This document shows positions 62,045 through 64,000 of a stretch of 64,000 nt of DNA, piece by piece; positions within the stretch are counted from its first letter, which is position 1, and the number at the start of each line of letters is the position of its first letter. The stretch is from NCBI GenBank assembly GCA_022457155.1, contig JAJGOT010000002.1, positions 3,382,001 to 3,446,000 of the forward strand. The letters are read 5' to 3'. Source of the stretch: Cladopsammia gracilis. Lineage: Eukaryota > Cnidaria > Anthozoa > Scleractinia > Dendrophylliidae. Position numbers and translations under genes: made by a program. A model generated the notes under the pieces. The model was not told the origin of the DNA and searched no databases. It worked only from the letters and a program-made list of their open reading frames with translations.

Positions 62045-62239
62045 GTGAGTGCTTCGCAAGTACTGACTGTGTTCTTACATTTTTTTAGGGGGGGGAGGGG
62101 GGACTAAATAAAACATAGGCTGAAGTGTCAGCGCACAGGGGATTGGGCGAGAAAGCGGCTAACACTTCAGACTAAACAAAACAGAGTGTTTTAGAAGTAG
62201 ACATCCCAGAATCAAAATCCGTGAATAAAACCTCCAGGG

Positions 62240-63000
62240 GCAATGTCACTCACTTATTTTTAGTATCACTTTGAAAAGCGAAAAAAAAACATTGTTGTAT
62301 TAACGGATACCGTATAATCTCTATTAAGCCACCCGGGTGGCTTATTATTCAAGGTACTTTCGAGGGGTGGCTTATTAGAGACTGAGAGGGGGGCTTATTG
62401 ATTTAGCAAATTGCAGCACGATGTACACTATTACAATAATATGATATGAACTTTACTCAAGCATCGTAATCTCGGGATTAAACTTTCATGTTACAATTAC
62501 ATTATTTTTCCCTATATAATGGTTTATACGTGGTTTATACCAATAACAAAAGCCATCTAATCACGGTTCATGAGTATTGAAGTAAGTAAAGAGGAGGGGT
62601 GGGGTGGGGTGGCTTAAAAGAGAGGGAGTACTTAATAAATTTCTTCTAAAGAGGGGTGGCTTATTAGAGGAGGGGGGGGCTTATTTGAGAGGGGTGGCTT
62701 AATAGAGATTTTACGGTATCTGAAAATAATTATCTAGCTTTGTTTTAACAATTGCTGTACTGGTGTAATGAAACTATGCTGACTGCGGAAGGCTCGGGTG
62801 AAAATGGATTGTAACTTGAAAAATTGGCCATTTTTCTTTTCAAGTTATTTCCTTGTGTCTTGAAAAAAAAGATTAATCGATTAAGTCTGTTTTAAGTATG
62901 GTTTATTCCATTTTCGAGGAATCACTTGATATTTTCCTCTCCGTTTTCCAAGAACATTTTGTATAAGAGCAAAGGTGCTTAGTCGAATATTTAGTAGAGT
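62240..63000 (+). repeat. Family A copy interrupted by a MITE
   Basis: GGGCAATGTCACTCACTT (62242) is the 5' part and GGAAGGCTCGGGTGAAAATG with TTGTAACTTGAAAAATTGGCC (about 62788-62831) the 3' part of a family A repeat. The MITE at 62305-62721 separates them. Confidence 0.65.
62305..62721. mobile_element. MITE-like element with TIR GGATACCGTATAATCTC
   Basis: GGATACCGTATAATCTCTAT plus TAAGCCACCC mirrors GGGTGGCTTAATAGAGATTTTACGGTATC. Several GAGGGGTGGCTTATTAGAG words are repeated inside. It interrupts an older family A repeat. Confidence 0.85.
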
Positions 63001-63206
63001 TTTGACCAAAAAGAGCAAGAGTGCCAAACATCAAAATTCAAGAAAAAGCCCAAATTTAATTTTGTATAATTTTGAAAAACAAATGGTACCATGCAAAAGT
63101 ACTGCAGAAGAGGTTTCATTTGAATGGGGTATGTACTTGGTGTATCCCTTATTATTTTGTATTTAAACACTTAGTTTTTATTTCAGTAGAAAAAGAAGAT
63201 AAAAAC

Positions 63207-63280
63207 AGCAGAATGGGGAATCGAACCCGGGCCGTATGATCTACTCCATGCACACTATCCACTGTACCACCGAGGACTAG
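63207..63280 (-). repeat. tRNA-like sequence, degenerate
   Basis: On the minus strand TCCTCGGTGGTACAGTGGAT resembles the tRNA 5' end and A-box, and GGGTTCGATTCCCC is a perfect B-box. The acceptor ends do not pair and the anticodon arm is poor. A tRNA pseudogene or SINE head is more likely than a working tRNA. Confidence 0.7.
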
Positions 63281-64000
63281 CTGCCGGAAATTGTAATTTT
63301 TAAGGGATATAAGATAATATGCTGCCAGCCCAGACCATATATAAGAACTAACCCTTTCGATACACTGGGAATACTGGAATCAGTGCTTAACCCTAAATAC
63401 TAAAATCAGTGCTTCAACTCTAGATACTGTAATCCGACCCTACATCAGTACACTGCAATGTATCTAAATACATTACAATAAGGGATACATGAAGTACCAT
63501 ACATTATGATCAGGGATACACCAAGTACCTAGGTTGAATGGTCACACCATATGATTTCGTCGACAGACTCAAAAGTTAGAACTACACTATTGTTATCAGT
63601 TATTGACTCTGGGAGTGAAATGGTTAACGAAACCGTTAGAAATATTAAAAAAGAATGTGTTTTTAAGGTGGCTCTTGAGTATTAACAAGAACAACTACAC
63701 TAACTAGCATGAGTTACAGAGCCACATGTAATATCGCGTGCAGCATCGCAGTGTGTACGGGATTTTAAACAACTTAGTTATTTCTGGATGTCTGGGAGAG
63801 AGTCGCGCCATTATTTTTTAAGTAAATGCGTTGGATCATGAGCGTTAAGGAGAGAAATAATGTACACAGTTAACCAAGTACCTTTCCGGCCAGTCGCTTG
63901 TACGGTGACAGTTTTGTCGGAGTAGGGTGCGTCATTCAAATCAGACGATGCTCCATTTCTGTGTAATCGATATTTTTAGTCCCGCGTTAGCTGTCGCTTC

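Noticed and set aside
62045..64000. Final UTP20 exon(s)
   Set aside because: No in-phase exon with the basic C-terminal tail could be recognised; the remaining stretch is repeats and intron.

Overview
The window looks like nuclear DNA of an anthozoan cnidarian, most likely a stony coral. It is AT-rich and intron-rich with GT-AG splice sites. It is full of small inverted-repeat elements, a Penelope-like retroelement fragment and a tRNA-derived SINE, and it holds intronless class A GPCR genes of a kind that is expanded in anthozoans. The lineage call is inference; no marker gene fixes the species.

The backbone is one large plus-strand gene, UTP20 (DRIM), a giant HEAT-repeat protein of the U3 small-subunit processome. 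I resolved 35 internal exons between 1075 and 62044. All 34 junctions keep the reading frame, giving 6946 coding bases (about 2315 codons). The N-terminal few hundred codons lie upstream of the window and the last hundred or so downstream. Most introns are 0.2 to 2 kb, but two are very large: 5208-12288 (7.1 kb) and 26318-47635 (21.3 kb).

Both large introns carry other genes. The 7.1 kb intron holds one intronless rhodopsin-class GPCR in the sense direction (7290-8258). The 21.3 kb intron holds a family cluster: two intact receptors on the minus strand (28.0-29.1 and 33.3-34.5 kb), a decayed copy on the plus strand (38.2-39.0 kb) and an intact receptor on the plus strand (40.8-41.9 kb). The paralogs share the same landmarks (GN in TM1, DRF after TM3, NPCIY in TM7), so this is a local lineage-specific expansion. 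Their ligand is unknown; peptide or small amine is possible.

The rest is repeats. A ~106-bp unit is scattered through the big intron on both strands and has spawned a ~1.65-kb array of a 58-bp unit (44.0-45.7 kb) and a short 71-bp array (43.1-43.3 kb). A 5'-truncated Penelope-like element (GIY-YIG endonuclease end) sits at 31.3-32.4 kb inside a larger inverted structure. Four sites match or nearly match the hammerhead ribozyme core. Many foldback or MITE-like elements occur, some nested or with recognisable empty sites in duplicated blocks. No prokaryotic features, CRISPR arrays or convincing functional tRNA genes were seen.
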